Origin: Eubacterium sp.
GTDB lineage: Bacteria; Bacillota; Clostridia; Oscillospirales; Ruminococcaceae
NCBI GenBank assembly: GCA_022511265.1
Contig: JAFLRX010000001.1
Location: 107,005 to 171,004, forward strand
Reading direction: 5' to 3'
DNA length: 64,000 nt
The notes below the pieces were generated by a model. It was not told the origin of the DNA. It saw only the letters and a program-made list of their open reading frames with translations, and did no database searches. This document shows, in pieces, positions 16,345 through 25,176 of this stretch (position 1 is the first letter of the stretch; the number at the start of each line of letters is the position of its first letter). The position numbers were made by a program, and so were the translations under genes.

Positions 16345-16926
16345 ATGAATTTTGTTCCTAAAATTACACTTTATGAACGTAAGGATATAGAGATCCTTAT
16401 TGCGTTTCTGCTGAAAAAGATAGGTGGAATGTCAAAGGAAGAACTGCTTTGCTGCACTGTGGACAAGGAATATGTCCGCTACTTTGACATGATATGCTGT
16501 CTTATGGATATGGAAGAAAAAGAGATAATAGTATGCGAGCATGAAGGCGATACCGAACGGTTTTATCCTACGGCGAAAAGCAATTATCTTGTCATAGAGC
16601 TTGGCGATTCTCTGCCGATTTCGCTGAGAGAGGACGCGCTGTACTGTGCTCAAAAGATAACCGCGCGTATGCGGCTGGAAAATTCGGTAAAGTGCGAGAT
16701 AATCAGCCTTGAAAAGGGCTATCAGCTGTATATCCGCTTTATCAACGAGACAGGCGGAGAGGATCTGATGGAGCTGAAAATATTTGCCCCGACGCTGGCG
16801 GCAGCGGAACAGATGGAGAGACGCTTTTTCGATAACCCCGCAGGGGCATACAGAAGCGTGCTGAACAGCTTTATACAAGGGTATCTGACCGTTTCCGAGG
16901 CGGAGATACAGGAGGCATTGGAATAA
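16345..16926 (+). CDS. DUF4364-like putative transcriptional regulator
   Basis: A 193-residue soluble protein. The first ~80 residues look like a winged helix (IEILIAFLLKKIGGMSKEEL, then YFDMICCLMDMEEKEIIVCE), and the rest is a mixed domain with a C-terminal helix. The pattern matches the clostridial DUF4364 family as I remember it; that family is annotated only as a predicted regulator. It lies 16 bases after aroC with AAAGGAA before the ATG, as the last gene of the aroA-aroC unit. A role in aromatic pathway control is only suggested by position. Confidence 0.65.
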   Translation: MNFVPKITLYERKDIEILIAFLLKKIGGMSKEELLCCTVDKEYVRYFDMICCLMDMEEKEIIVCEHEGDTERFYPTAKSNYLVIELGDSLPISLREDALYCAQKITARMRLENSVKCEIISLEKGYQLYIRFINETGGEDLMELKIFAPTLAAAEQMERRFFDNPAGAYRSVLNSFIQGYLTVSEAEIQEALE

Positions 16927-16956
16927 GTGGCGTTGCGACACAGACAATAAGAAAAC

Positions 16957-16990
16957 AGGCTGTTGCTATTTTGCAGCAGCCTTATTTTTT
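16957..16990. terminator. Bidirectional terminator
   Basis: Ten-base stem AGGCTGTTGC / GCAGCAGCCT (one G-U) followed by TTATTTTTTATTTT on plus. On minus the tail is GTTTTCTT, so it can also end the MBL-DUF3006 transcript. Confidence 0.85.
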
Positions 16991-17020
16991 ATTTTATTTC
17001 GGTGTGCAAACCATAACAGC

Positions 17021-17227
17021 TTACAGCCCCAGTCTTTTCAGCCGTCTGAGGGTCTCCTCTCTCAACTCTCTTGTCTTTTCCTTATCAGGAAGATACACAT
17101 CGTCAAACTCGTAGATAACATCGCCCTCTGCGCAATCTTCGCTAAGCATTGATCTAGGAATATTTATCATTACTTCGTCATCCTCGACTACTGCGTAATC
17201 TTCCTCAAACCTGTCTATTATCAGCAT
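17021..17227 (-). CDS. DUF3006-type small protein
   Basis: A 68-residue acidic protein: LIIDRFEEDYAVVEDDEV then a short motif NIPRSMLSEDCAEGDVI, and a charged helix at the end. This is the DUF3006 pattern, a small beta-barrel-like family of unknown function often encoded next to ComEC-like metallo-hydrolases, as here. The ATG at 17227 follows CGGAGAAA and sits one base after the stop of the MBL gene, so it is translationally coupled to it. An upstream in-frame start lies inside the MBL gene and lacks a site. Confidence 0.75.
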   Translation of the reverse strand: MLIIDRFEEDYAVVEDDEVMINIPRSMLSEDCAEGDVIYEFDDVYLPDKEKTRELREETLRRLKRLGL

Positions 17228-17228
17228 A

Positions 17229-18242
17229 CTATTTCTCCGTTTCATAGCTAAGCTCATAGCCGTTACTGGTAAACACTATCGAGCCATTTACGTCTGTCCG
17301 CAGGAATACGCAGCCCTGTGCAGTATACGTTTCCACAGTCTCTTTATGCGGATGACCGTAGTCGTTAGGCGAACCGACCTCGAACACCGCGTATTTCGGG
17401 TTTACCGCCTTTACAAAGGCATAGCTGCTGGAGGTGCTGCTGCCGTGGTGCGGCACCTTTATCACATCCGCCCGTACGTCCGCGCCGAAATTGAGTATAT
17501 CCGATTCCGCCTTTTTCTCTATATCCCCGGTGAATAAAAACACGTTTCCGCCGTGGATGAATCGGCAGGCTATCGAATAATTATTCAGGTCGTCATAATC
17601 TTCCACAGGTGAAAGGATCTCAATATAACAGCCTTCCTCCAGCGTTATTTTACTGCCGGGGTCAGCGTATTGTACCTTGATATCGTTATCCTCTATGCTT
17701 TCAAGCAGTCTTGTATATGTCTTTGTGGTAGGTATCATAGATTCCTGAACACGCGGCATTATCACGGTATCGGTATCTATCTCTGCAATCACGCTGTACA
17801 TACTGCCGATGTGGTCGGAATGGGGGTGTGTGCAGATAACATAATCCAGCTTGTCTATACCCAGCGCCTTGATATACTGAGATACCGTGCCGGCATATTG
17901 CCACTCTCCGCTGTCTATCAGTATCGCTTTATTTTCGGTGACGATCAGCTCGCTGTCGCCCTGACCGACATCTATAAAATGCACCTTGGCTTCGCCCTCT
18001 GCCACCGCGTCGGAGATAGGGGTCTGTATGCCTAGCAGCTCGTTCCAGGTAGGTATGCCTTCAAAATGAAGTACAAACTGATTAAGGGTGATAAACCCGG
18101 CAAAAAGCACTATCGCAAGCACTATTCCGCCAATGCTTAATGTAGCGTTATTTCCTTTTCCTGTTCTGCTTAGGGCGGTCGCCGCCTTTTTTATTGCGCG
18201 TTCGTTTATCGTTCTTTGCTTTTCCATTGGTGTTTTTCCCAT
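17229..18242 (-). CDS. Membrane-anchored MBL-fold hydrolase, ComEC C-terminal-like
   Basis: A 337-residue protein with a basic cytoplasmic N-terminus, one transmembrane helix (about residues 35-58) and an extracellular metallo-beta-lactamase fold: VHFIDVGQGDSELIVTE, the metal motif HPHSDHIGS, LFTGDIEKKAE, and VPHHGSSTSSSY. This is the ComEC/Rec2 hydrolase module, which in related proteins degrades or binds nucleic acids or acts on phosphoesters; the pore-forming competence domain is absent. Substrate is unknown. The first 95 bases overlap ygiQ in another frame. The only alternative ATG is five codons in, so most of the overlap is unavoidable because the next starts would destroy the membrane helix. 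Confidence 0.85.
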   Translation of the reverse strand: MGKTPMEKQRTINERAIKKAATALSRTGKGNNATLSIGGIVLAIVLFAGFITLNQFVLHFEGIPTWNELLGIQTPISDAVAEGEAKVHFIDVGQGDSELIVTENKAILIDSGEWQYAGTVSQYIKALGIDKLDYVICTHPHSDHIGSMYSVIAEIDTDTVIMPRVQESMIPTTKTYTRLLESIEDNDIKVQYADPGSKITLEEGCYIEILSPVEDYDDLNNYSIACRFIHGGNVFLFTGDIEKKAESDILNFGADVRADVIKVPHHGSSTSSSYAFVKAVNPKYAVFEVGSPNDYGHPHKETVETYTAQGCVFLRTDVNGSIVFTSNGYELSYETEK

Positions 18243-20061
18243 GTTCCGTCCTGCCTTTGCTGTTATTGTCGGTATGTAGACCGTCCGGAGTTATCAAACA
18301 ATCCTTGCCGTAGCCTATCAGATCTCTCCTGCCCGCCTTTATCAGCGCGGCGGCAACGATAGACTTGTTTTCCTTTTTGTAATATTGCAGCAACGCGCGC
18401 TGCATCTGTTTTTCCTGCGGGGACTTCGGCACATACACCGGCTCCATTGTGTACGGGTCAAGTCCGGTGTAATACATTGCCGTGGAAATAGTACCGGGCG
18501 TGGGGTAAAAATCCTGCACCTGCTCAGGACGTATGTTGTGCTTTTTGAGGAACACCGCAAGATCTACCGCCTCTTTTACGGTACAGCCGGGGTGCGATGA
18601 CATCAGATACGGCACAAGATACTGCTCTTTGCCGCACTCTTTTGTGTATTTATAAAAACGCCTTTCAAACTCCTCGTATACCTCTATATGCGGCTTGCCC
18701 ATCAGGTCAAGCACCTTGTTGCTGGCGTGCTCGGGCGCTACCTTCAGCTGTCCGCTGACATGATGCTCGACAAGCTCTTTGAAAAACTCGTCGTTTTTAT
18801 CCAGCATCATATAATCGTACCGTATGCCGGAGCGGATAAACACCCGCTTTACCTTTTTTATCGAGCGCAGCCGTCTCAGCAGCCGCAGATAATCGCTGTG
18901 GTCGGCTTTTACCGCGGGACATGGCGTAGGCGCAAGGCATTTTTTGACCTTGCACAGTCCTTGCGTATCCTGCTTGTCACAGGACGGACGGCGGAAGTTT
19001 GCCGTCGGTCCGCCGACATCGTGTATATATCCCTTAAAGTTTGGCTTGTTGGAAAGGTCAATCGCCTCGTTTACCACCGAGTTCTCGCTGCGGGTCTGTA
19101 TCCGTCTGCCCTGATGTAACGCTATCGAACAGAAATTGCAGTATCCGAAGCAGCCGCGGTTGTGGGTGATGGAGAACTCTACCTCCTGCATACCCGGTAC
19201 CCCGCCATCTTTTTCATATACAGGGTGATAAGCACGCATATACGGCAGCTCGTACGCCTTGTCAAACTCGCTCTGGGTCAGGCTGCGCTGCGGCGGGTTC
19301 TGCACCAGCATCATATTGCCGTGTCGCTGGACGACCGTCCTTCCGTATATCTCGTCCTGCTCGTCATATTGCAACCTGCAGGCTTTGGCATACGCTTTCT
19401 TGTTTTCGCTTACTATCTCATAGCTGTCGCACTGTGCCGCACCCAATGGGGTATTCTTTGGCTCGGTAAGATAGCAGGTCCCTTTTATATCGTGTATCTC
19501 TTTTAATTTTCTGCCGGATTTCAGTGCATTATACAACAGGACGATAGTCAACTCGCCCATGCCGTACATCAGCAGCTCTGCCCCGCAGTCCACCAGTACC
19601 GATGGCATAACCTTATCCGCCCAGTAATCGTAATGCGCAAACCGCCGTAGGCTTGCCTCCAAGCCGCCCACCGCTATTTCTTTATGCGGAAACAGCCGCT
19701 TTAGATTTTGACAGTAGACAGTCAATGCGCGGTCGGGGCGTTTTCCGCCCTTACCGCCGGGGGAATAAGCGTCATCCCAGCGCTTTTTCTTAAACACCGT
19801 GTAGTTTGACACCATGCTGTCGATGTTGCCGCCGTTAACCAAAAAGCAGTATTTAGGCTCGCCCAGCTTTTTATAGTCCTCATCGGTCACCGGCTGGGCG
19901 ATAATGCCGACGGTGCAGCCGCAGCTTTCCAGCATGCGGGAGATTATGGCAATGCCGAAAGACGGGTGATCGCAGTACGCGTCCCCAGTAAGGCAGATAA
20001 AATCCAGCTGATCTATCCCCCGTTCGATCATATCCTGTTTTGATATCGGCAAAAACGGCAT
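18148..20061 (-). CDS. ygiQ: YgiQ-family radical SAM protein
   Basis: A 637-residue protein with an N-terminal cobalamin-binding-like domain (DFICLTGDAYCDHPSFG), then a radical SAM core with the CxxxCxxC motif in GCFGYCNFCS at about residues 300-308. A second cysteine group, CDKQDTQGLCKVKKCLAPTP, is typical of the family. The reaction of YgiQ (UPF0313) is not established. The C-terminal ~40 residues are strongly basic and low in complexity; this is the part that overlaps the next gene. It begins 14 bases after spoIIIE. Confidence 0.93.
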   Translation of the reverse strand: MPFLPISKQDMIERGIDQLDFICLTGDAYCDHPSFGIAIISRMLESCGCTVGIIAQPVTDEDYKKLGEPKYCFLVNGGNIDSMVSNYTVFKKKRWDDAYSPGGKGGKRPDRALTVYCQNLKRLFPHKEIAVGGLEASLRRFAHYDYWADKVMPSVLVDCGAELLMYGMGELTIVLLYNALKSGRKLKEIHDIKGTCYLTEPKNTPLGAAQCDSYEIVSENKKAYAKACRLQYDEQDEIYGRTVVQRHGNMMLVQNPPQRSLTQSEFDKAYELPYMRAYHPVYEKDGGVPGMQEVEFSITHNRGCFGYCNFCSIALHQGRRIQTRSENSVVNEAIDLSNKPNFKGYIHDVGGPTANFRRPSCDKQDTQGLCKVKKCLAPTPCPAVKADHSDYLRLLRRLRSIKKVKRVFIRSGIRYDYMMLDKNDEFFKELVEHHVSGQLKVAPEHASNKVLDLMGKPHIEVYEEFERRFYKYTKECGKEQYLVPYLMSSHPGCTVKEAVDLAVFLKKHNIRPEQVQDFYPTPGTISTAMYYTGLDPYTMEPVYVPKSPQEKQMQRALLQYYKKENKSIVAAALIKAGRRDLIGYGKDCLITPDGLHTDNNSKGRTEHGKNTNGKAKNDKRTRNKKGGDRPKQNRKRK

Positions 20062-20075
20062 AAGCTCACCTCAAA

Positions 20076-22805
20076 TTATTCTGCCCTGTTCATCTGTCTT
20101 TCGTAATATTCCTCACGGGTCATAAGCACCTGTCGTGGCTTGCTACCCTCAGACGGACCTACTATGCCCATTTCTTCCATAATGTCGATAAGTCTCGCGG
20201 CACGTCCGTAGCCCAGCTTCAGCTTGCGCTGCAGCGCGCTGGTGCTGGCCTGTCCCGCCTCGACCACCGTGCGGATAGCGTCCTCCAGCTTTTCGTCGCT
20301 GACATCTATATCGCCGCCCTCATCAGCAGGAGCACCCTTTTTATCGCCGGTGTTTACATGCGCGGCATGCTCCTCAACCTCTCTCATTACTTCATCGTCG
20401 TAATCAAGTATAAAGGAATTTTTGATAAAGGTAACCACCCTGTCTATCTCCTTAGGGGATATCCAGCAGCCCTGAACACGTTTCGGCTTTGGCATAGAGG
20501 TGGACTTAAACAACAAGTCGCCGTTGCCGAGCAGCTTTTCCGCGCCCTGCTCGTCCAGTATTATACGGCTGTCCACACCCGAACCTACCTTGAGACCGAT
20601 ACGGCTGGGTATGTTTGTCTTTATGAGACCCGTAACCACGTCCGCCGACGGACGCTGGGTAGCTATTACAAGATGCATGCCTGCCGCTCTTGCCATCTGC
20701 GCGAGACGGCATATACTGTCCTCGACCTCGTTTTTGGACGCCATCATCAAATCGGCAAGCTCGTCTATAAATATAACTATCTGCGGCAGCTTTTTCATAT
20801 CCGGGTCTCTGTCTGCAAGGGCATTATAGCCCTTGAGGTCACGGACGCTGTATTCCGCGAACAGATTATATCTTTTCAGCATTTCAGTGACCGCCCACGC
20901 CAGCGCGCCCGCCGCCTTTTTCGGGTCGGTGACTACCGGGATAAGCAGGTGCGGTATGCCGTTGTAGGTCATAAACTCAACCTGCTTGGGGTCTATCATT
21001 ATAAATCTTACTTCCTCCGGGGTGCTTCTGAACAAAATAGAAACAATCATCGAGTTAACGCACACCGACTTACCCGAACCTGTAGTACCCGCAACCAACA
21101 AATGCGGCATATTCGCGATATCAAGTATTATTGTTTCGCCGGAAATGTCTTTTCCCAGCACCGTTGCCAGCTTGCTGTCATTGTTTCTTATGCTGTTGCT
21201 TTCTATCATCTCTCTGAACAGCACGCTGTCCTTTTGCTTGTTGGGTACTTCTATACCGACGGCGGGCTTGCCGGGGATAGGCGCCTCGATGCGTATACCG
21301 TCCGCCGCAAGATTCAGCGCGATATCATCCGCCAGTCCTGTTATCCTGGATATCTTTACGCCTGCCGCAGGCTGAAGCTCGTACCGTGTTACCGACGGAC
21401 CGCGGCATACGCCTACTATCTTGGTCTGTACGCCAAAGCTGCTGAGTGTCTTTACTATATTCTCGGAATTGAGATCCAGCTCTTTTTGTATATCCTCTTT
21501 TGCCTTGCCGGGTACTATCTCGTCAAGCAACGTGGTCGGCGGCAATATGTACTGCTCATTGTCGGAAACGGTATCATCAAAGTCCTGCCCGTTTTCTCCG
21601 ACGGTCTCAATAAATTCGTTTTCCTTGCCCGCCTGCTCGTCAGCTGCCAGCCGCTCGCTTGCGGCATACTCGTTAAGAGCCTGTTCGACGGGATTTACCT
21701 CCTCCGGCGGCTCGTCCGGCAGCGGTATATCATTTGGAATATCCGCCTCATCAGCAACGTCTTTTATATTATCCGGCAAATCCGGAAGTATACCGTCCGA
21801 AATATGCACATCCTTTTCCTGCGCTATTTCCGGGAGAATGTCTTCTGACTGCTTAACGGCCTTGGGCGACTGCTCGGTAACTCTGCCGTTATAGCTGTTT
21901 ATTTCATTGATAAACTCTTGATTTTCACGCTTTTGCTGATCCATAGCGCGTCTGTGCCTGCTGGGTATAGGCTGGTGCAGATTTTCCCGCGTAGCCTTTT
22001 CCAATTCGTTTATCTTGCGTATATTCTCTTGGCGCTGCATATCCTCATTGCTGTCCTCGGGGATATCCTGATAGTTTTCCTTGTGGATCTCCGCGTAATT
22101 TTCCTCGGACGCTTTGCGCAGTGCCTCCATCTCTTCCTTATGCTGACGATGCTTGTCCTTTACGGTGGCAGCGGTCTTTTTTACCGGCTTGCCTACCGCA
22201 TGCAGAAAATCAAGCAGCGTCTTTCTGCTGATGAACATGATAAATACAAACGCGATAAGAATTATCAGCACCAATGCGCCGATATTACCGAACAACAGCA
22301 GTATCCACGCCAGCAGACCGCCGTATACTCCGCCGCCGGTTAGGTTTATACCGTCGGAATACAAAACCCCTATCGCGCCGAACACGTTATCCGAGCCCGC
22401 GCCTACAGAGCCGACAAAAAGTATCTGTACAAAGCTGCAAATCAGCATCACCGAAAACGCAAGCTGAACAACCCTTTTCAGTATACCACCGCCGCTTTTA
22501 TCCATAGCTATCAGCAGCGCGACATATATGGCGATAGGTCCTGTGAAGAACACCGAAAAGCCGAATATTCCGCATAAGAACATATATATGTAATCCAGCA
22601 GATTGGGGTCAGGCTTAACGGTCGCTCCTCCGAAAAAGCCTATCAGCACGAAAAACACCAAAAGCACGCCCACCGCGAAAAGCACTATCGAATGAAGTCT
22701 GCGGCGGGATCTGCCCGCTTCTATCAGCGCTTCGCGTGCTTCGTCAAGCTCGTTCTTTTTAGCTGTGCTTGTTTTTCTGCTTACTGTTGTTTTCTTTGCA
22801 GGCAT
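20076..22805 (-). CDS. spoIIIE: DNA translocase SpoIIIE/FtsK
   Basis: It pumps chromosomal DNA through the division septum, into the forespore during sporulation. The 909-residue protein has a basic N-terminus, four membrane helices (about 40-190), a long acidic linker (about 220-440) and the motor domain with Walker A GTTGSGKSV near residue 570, then IDELADLMM (Walker B), LVIATQRPSADV, and a C-terminal winged-helix gamma domain (LQRKLKLGYGRAARLIDIME) that reads SRS/KOPS-type sequences. Only one FtsK-type gene is in the window, so it could serve both division and sporulation. It follows uppP by 75 bases. Confidence 0.95.
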   Translation of the reverse strand: MPAKKTTVSRKTSTAKKNELDEAREALIEAGRSRRRLHSIVLFAVGVLLVFFVLIGFFGGATVKPDPNLLDYIYMFLCGIFGFSVFFTGPIAIYVALLIAMDKSGGGILKRVVQLAFSVMLICSFVQILFVGSVGAGSDNVFGAIGVLYSDGINLTGGGVYGGLLAWILLLFGNIGALVLIILIAFVFIMFISRKTLLDFLHAVGKPVKKTAATVKDKHRQHKEEMEALRKASEENYAEIHKENYQDIPEDSNEDMQRQENIRKINELEKATRENLHQPIPSRHRRAMDQQKRENQEFINEINSYNGRVTEQSPKAVKQSEDILPEIAQEKDVHISDGILPDLPDNIKDVADEADIPNDIPLPDEPPEEVNPVEQALNEYAASERLAADEQAGKENEFIETVGENGQDFDDTVSDNEQYILPPTTLLDEIVPGKAKEDIQKELDLNSENIVKTLSSFGVQTKIVGVCRGPSVTRYELQPAAGVKISRITGLADDIALNLAADGIRIEAPIPGKPAVGIEVPNKQKDSVLFREMIESNSIRNNDSKLATVLGKDISGETIILDIANMPHLLVAGTTGSGKSVCVNSMIVSILFRSTPEEVRFIMIDPKQVEFMTYNGIPHLLIPVVTDPKKAAGALAWAVTEMLKRYNLFAEYSVRDLKGYNALADRDPDMKKLPQIVIFIDELADLMMASKNEVEDSICRLAQMARAAGMHLVIATQRPSADVVTGLIKTNIPSRIGLKVGSGVDSRIILDEQGAEKLLGNGDLLFKSTSMPKPKRVQGCWISPKEIDRVVTFIKNSFILDYDDEVMREVEEHAAHVNTGDKKGAPADEGGDIDVSDEKLEDAIRTVVEAGQASTSALQRKLKLGYGRAARLIDIMEEMGIVGPSEGSKPRQVLMTREEYYERQMNRAE

Positions 22806-22880
22806 ATATTATTCCTTTTCCTTTCCTGTATTTTTTCAAATATCTTACCACAAGCTGTGGGTCATAATCGGTACACAAAA

Positions 22881-23744
22881 TTAAAATACCACGATAAAAT
22901 GCGTGCCGGTCGCCAACTCGTATATGCCGATGCCGACGCAGCCCAGTCCAAGCAGTGCGGTGTATATTCCGAATATGCGGAACAAGTCCTTTTTGATAAG
23001 CAGCTTTACAAGGAATATCGCCAGTATTCCTACCACAGCCGCCACTACAAAGCCTATACCGAGTGCCAGCCAGTCAAGCTGCGCCTCGCTTTGCAGCGCG
23101 TCGCCTATCTCCAGCACGCTGCCGCCGAGTATCGCGGGTATACCGAGAATAAACGAGAATGTCAGTGCGGTCTCTCTTGTCAGTCCGCAGAACATACCTG
23201 TCGCCGTGGTCGAGCCGGAACGCGACACACCCGGAAACAGCGCCACACACTGCATTGCGCCTACCGCAATTGCGTCGCCGACCTTCATCTTATCGCCGGT
23301 CTTGTTGCCCTTTACACACTTATCCGACATAAACAGCAGCACCGCGGTGAACAGGAACGCCACGCCCTCGAAAATAATATCGCCGTCCCCCTCAAAGCTC
23401 GTGAAGAAATCCTTAAATAAATAGACAGGCACCAACAGCGCGGTGGCGATTATCACCATAAACATCATCCTGCGGTTGGCGTTCATATCTTTCCATGAAA
23501 ATCGGCGGGTACATATATCTCTGATTGTTAAAAAGAATTCTTTTATCATTCCCCATATCGTCGGGAAGAACGCAATCATCACCGCCACCAGCGTGCCCAG
23601 ATGCAGCACCACCGACACTATCAGGCTTTCCTCGCCGACATTCATAAAATGCTGTGCCACTGATAAATGCCCCGAGCTGGATACAGGCAAAAACTCGGTA
23701 AGCCCCTGTATCACGCCCTGTATTATAACACCTATGTAATCCAT
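22881..23744 (-). CDS. uppP: Undecaprenyl-diphosphatase UppP/BacA
   Basis: It dephosphorylates undecaprenyl pyrophosphate to recycle the lipid carrier for peptidoglycan. The 287-residue polytopic protein shows QGLTEFLPVSSSGHL at residues 13-27 with the conserved glutamate and serines, and PGVSRSGSTTATG near 173, the two catalytic signatures. The ATG follows AAAGGAAA. It lies between ylzJ and spoIIIE, genes that are adjacent in Bacillus; its insertion here links carrier recycling to a sporulation operon, perhaps for cortex synthesis. Confidence 0.96.
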   Translation of the reverse strand: MDYIGVIIQGVIQGLTEFLPVSSSGHLSVAQHFMNVGEESLIVSVVLHLGTLVAVMIAFFPTIWGMIKEFFLTIRDICTRRFSWKDMNANRRMMFMVIIATALLVPVYLFKDFFTSFEGDGDIIFEGVAFLFTAVLLFMSDKCVKGNKTGDKMKVGDAIAVGAMQCVALFPGVSRSGSTTATGMFCGLTRETALTFSFILGIPAILGGSVLEIGDALQSEAQLDWLALGIGFVVAAVVGILAIFLVKLLIKKDLFRIFGIYTALLGLGCVGIGIYELATGTHFIVVF

Positions 23745-23798
23745 AATATTTCCTTTCGATATATTTTCTTCCGCTTATTATGTACGGGCTTCCGCCCA

Positions 23799-24014
23799 TT
23801 AAATATCTATTCCGCCCTTTTCTGATTTTGTCCTGGGATAATAGCGTTTATCAAGATACATCGCGGGGTTTGTCGAGTGCAGGCGATTTACGACATATTC
23901 GTTGCCGTTGCCGCTAAGCTCCAGCAACCCGCCGTCCACCCGTCTGTAGACGGTTTTTACCTCAGGCTGACGGTAAAATATATCGCCCTCGCTGACAATG
24001 GTGTGTAATATCAT
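23799..24014 (-). CDS. ylzJ: YlzJ-like protein
   Basis: A 71-residue protein reading MILHTIVSEGDIFYRQPEV and YVVNRLHSTNPAMYLDKRY, the YlzJ family pattern. Function is unknown. In Bacillus ylzJ lies between tepA (ymfB) and spoIIIE and is conserved among spore formers. Here it overlaps tepA by four bases (ATGA), indicating coupled translation. Confidence 0.85.
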   Translation of the reverse strand: MILHTIVSEGDIFYRQPEVKTVYRRVDGGLLELSGNGNEYVVNRLHSTNPAMYLDKRYYPRTKSEKGGIDI

Positions 24015-24895
24015 ACCCTACCGCCTTTCTTATTGGTTGAACGGGGATGATATTCTCTGAACGGATGCACCTTTGCGTATACCCGCCCGTCGTTTTCATC
24101 GGGGTTGGCGTGTACCGCCGCCTTCAGCTGTCTTTTGCAGGGTTTTGACGAGCTTTTCTTCTCGGACTTTGTCTGGTTGTCGGTATTGCCGCTCTCGATA
24201 AGAGAATACAGACACTCTACCGCGTCACTCAGTCCGCCGAGACCGTCTATAAGCCCCTCACTGACCGCCGCCTTGCCGTCCAGCACCGAGCCGACGTCCA
24301 TAACCAGTTCGTCCTTTTTCATCATCAATTCACGAAATCGCTCAGGCTCTATCCTGCTGTTTTTGCAGACAAACTCTATTATGCGCTCCTGCATACGCTC
24401 GAAATACGACAGCGTCTGCGGAATACCCAGCAGCAGCCCGTTCATCCGGACGGGGTGTATCGTCATCGTCGCCGACGGGACGATAAAGCTGCGTTTTGCG
24501 CTGACTGCCAGCGGAACACCGATAGAATGTCCCCCGCCGACCACTATTGAGACAGTGGGCTTGGACATACCGGCGATAAGCTCTGAGATAGCCAGTCCCG
24601 CCTCGACATCGCCGCCGACGGTGTTTAGGATTATCAGCAGTCCCTCTATGCTTGTATCCTGCTCGATTGCTACCAGCGCGGGCATAATATGCTCGTACTT
24701 GGTGGTCTTGTTCTGCGCGGGCAGGATATAATGCCCCTCGATCTGACCTATGACGGTCAGGCAATGAATGTTATGCTTTGCGTTTTCCAGTGCGAGTATG
24801 CCGTTGTCGGCTATCTGCGCATCAACCGACACCTCCTGCGAGCCGTCGGACTCTTCCATCTCGTTTTCGTCCTCGTTTACATAGCGGTTTGACAT
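24011..24895 (-). CDS. tepA: TepA, ClpP-like germination protease
   Basis: A 294-residue serine peptidase of the ClpP/crotonase fold. The catalytic serine lies in VGGGHSIGVPLAVSAKR and the histidine in TMTIHPVRMNG; the core has LLIILNTVGGDVEAGLAIS. The family member YmfB/TepA in Bacillus has been linked to degradation of small acid-soluble spore proteins in germination and earlier to secretion. The N-terminal 25 residues are very acidic and the C-terminus basic. It is the first gene of tepA-ylzJ-uppP-spoIIIE-ygiQ and has a clear sigma-A promoter. Confidence 0.9.
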   Translation of the reverse strand: MSNRYVNEDENEMEESDGSQEVSVDAQIADNGILALENAKHNIHCLTVIGQIEGHYILPAQNKTTKYEHIMPALVAIEQDTSIEGLLIILNTVGGDVEAGLAISELIAGMSKPTVSIVVGGGHSIGVPLAVSAKRSFIVPSATMTIHPVRMNGLLLGIPQTLSYFERMQERIIEFVCKNSRIEPERFRELMMKKDELVMDVGSVLDGKAAVSEGLIDGLGGLSDAVECLYSLIESGNTDNQTKSEKKSSSKPCKRQLKAAVHANPDENDGRVYAKVHPFREYHPRSTNKKGGRV

Positions 24896-24983
24896 AAAAA
24901 CATCCTTTCATGGTTTGATTGGAATTAGTTTTTTCAAAACCGCTTTTGAATATACGCAAAATAATGACAAACATACATTAATA

Positions 24984-25012
24984 AGTATACCATAATTCGC
25001 TTATATTGTCAA
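24984..25012 (-). promoter_or_regulatory. Sigma-A promoter of the tepA-spoIIIE operon
   Basis: Minus strand: TTGACA (25007-25012), 17-base spacer, TATACT (24984-24989), with extended -10 TGG. It leaves an untranslated leader of about 80 bases. Confidence 0.85.
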
Positions 25013-25100
25013 TTTCAGCACGGCAGATTTTTTGGTTTATTGTGAAATAATATTAAAATAGCTTGATTTTATCAAAACTCTCAAAATTCGGCTTTAATTT

Positions 25101-25130
25101 TGCATATTCGACCTTCAAAAAGCAATAATA
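25101..25130 (+). promoter_or_regulatory. Sigma-G-type promoter of spoVT
   Basis: TGCATA (25101-25106), 17-base spacer, AATAATA (25124-25130), against the Bacillus forespore consensus TGHATA-N17/18-CATWHTA: one mismatch. The ATG is 46 bases downstream. In Bacillus spoVT is a sigma-G gene, so function and promoter agree. Confidence 0.7.
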
Positions 25131-25176
25131 TATATGCGAAAGCCATTTTACACTAAAAAGGAAAGGATCTTTATAT

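Noticed and set aside
20358..21848. Open frame of almost 500 codons opposite spoIIIE
   Set aside because: The composition (rich in Y, R, H, C) is that of an antisense reading; no motif.
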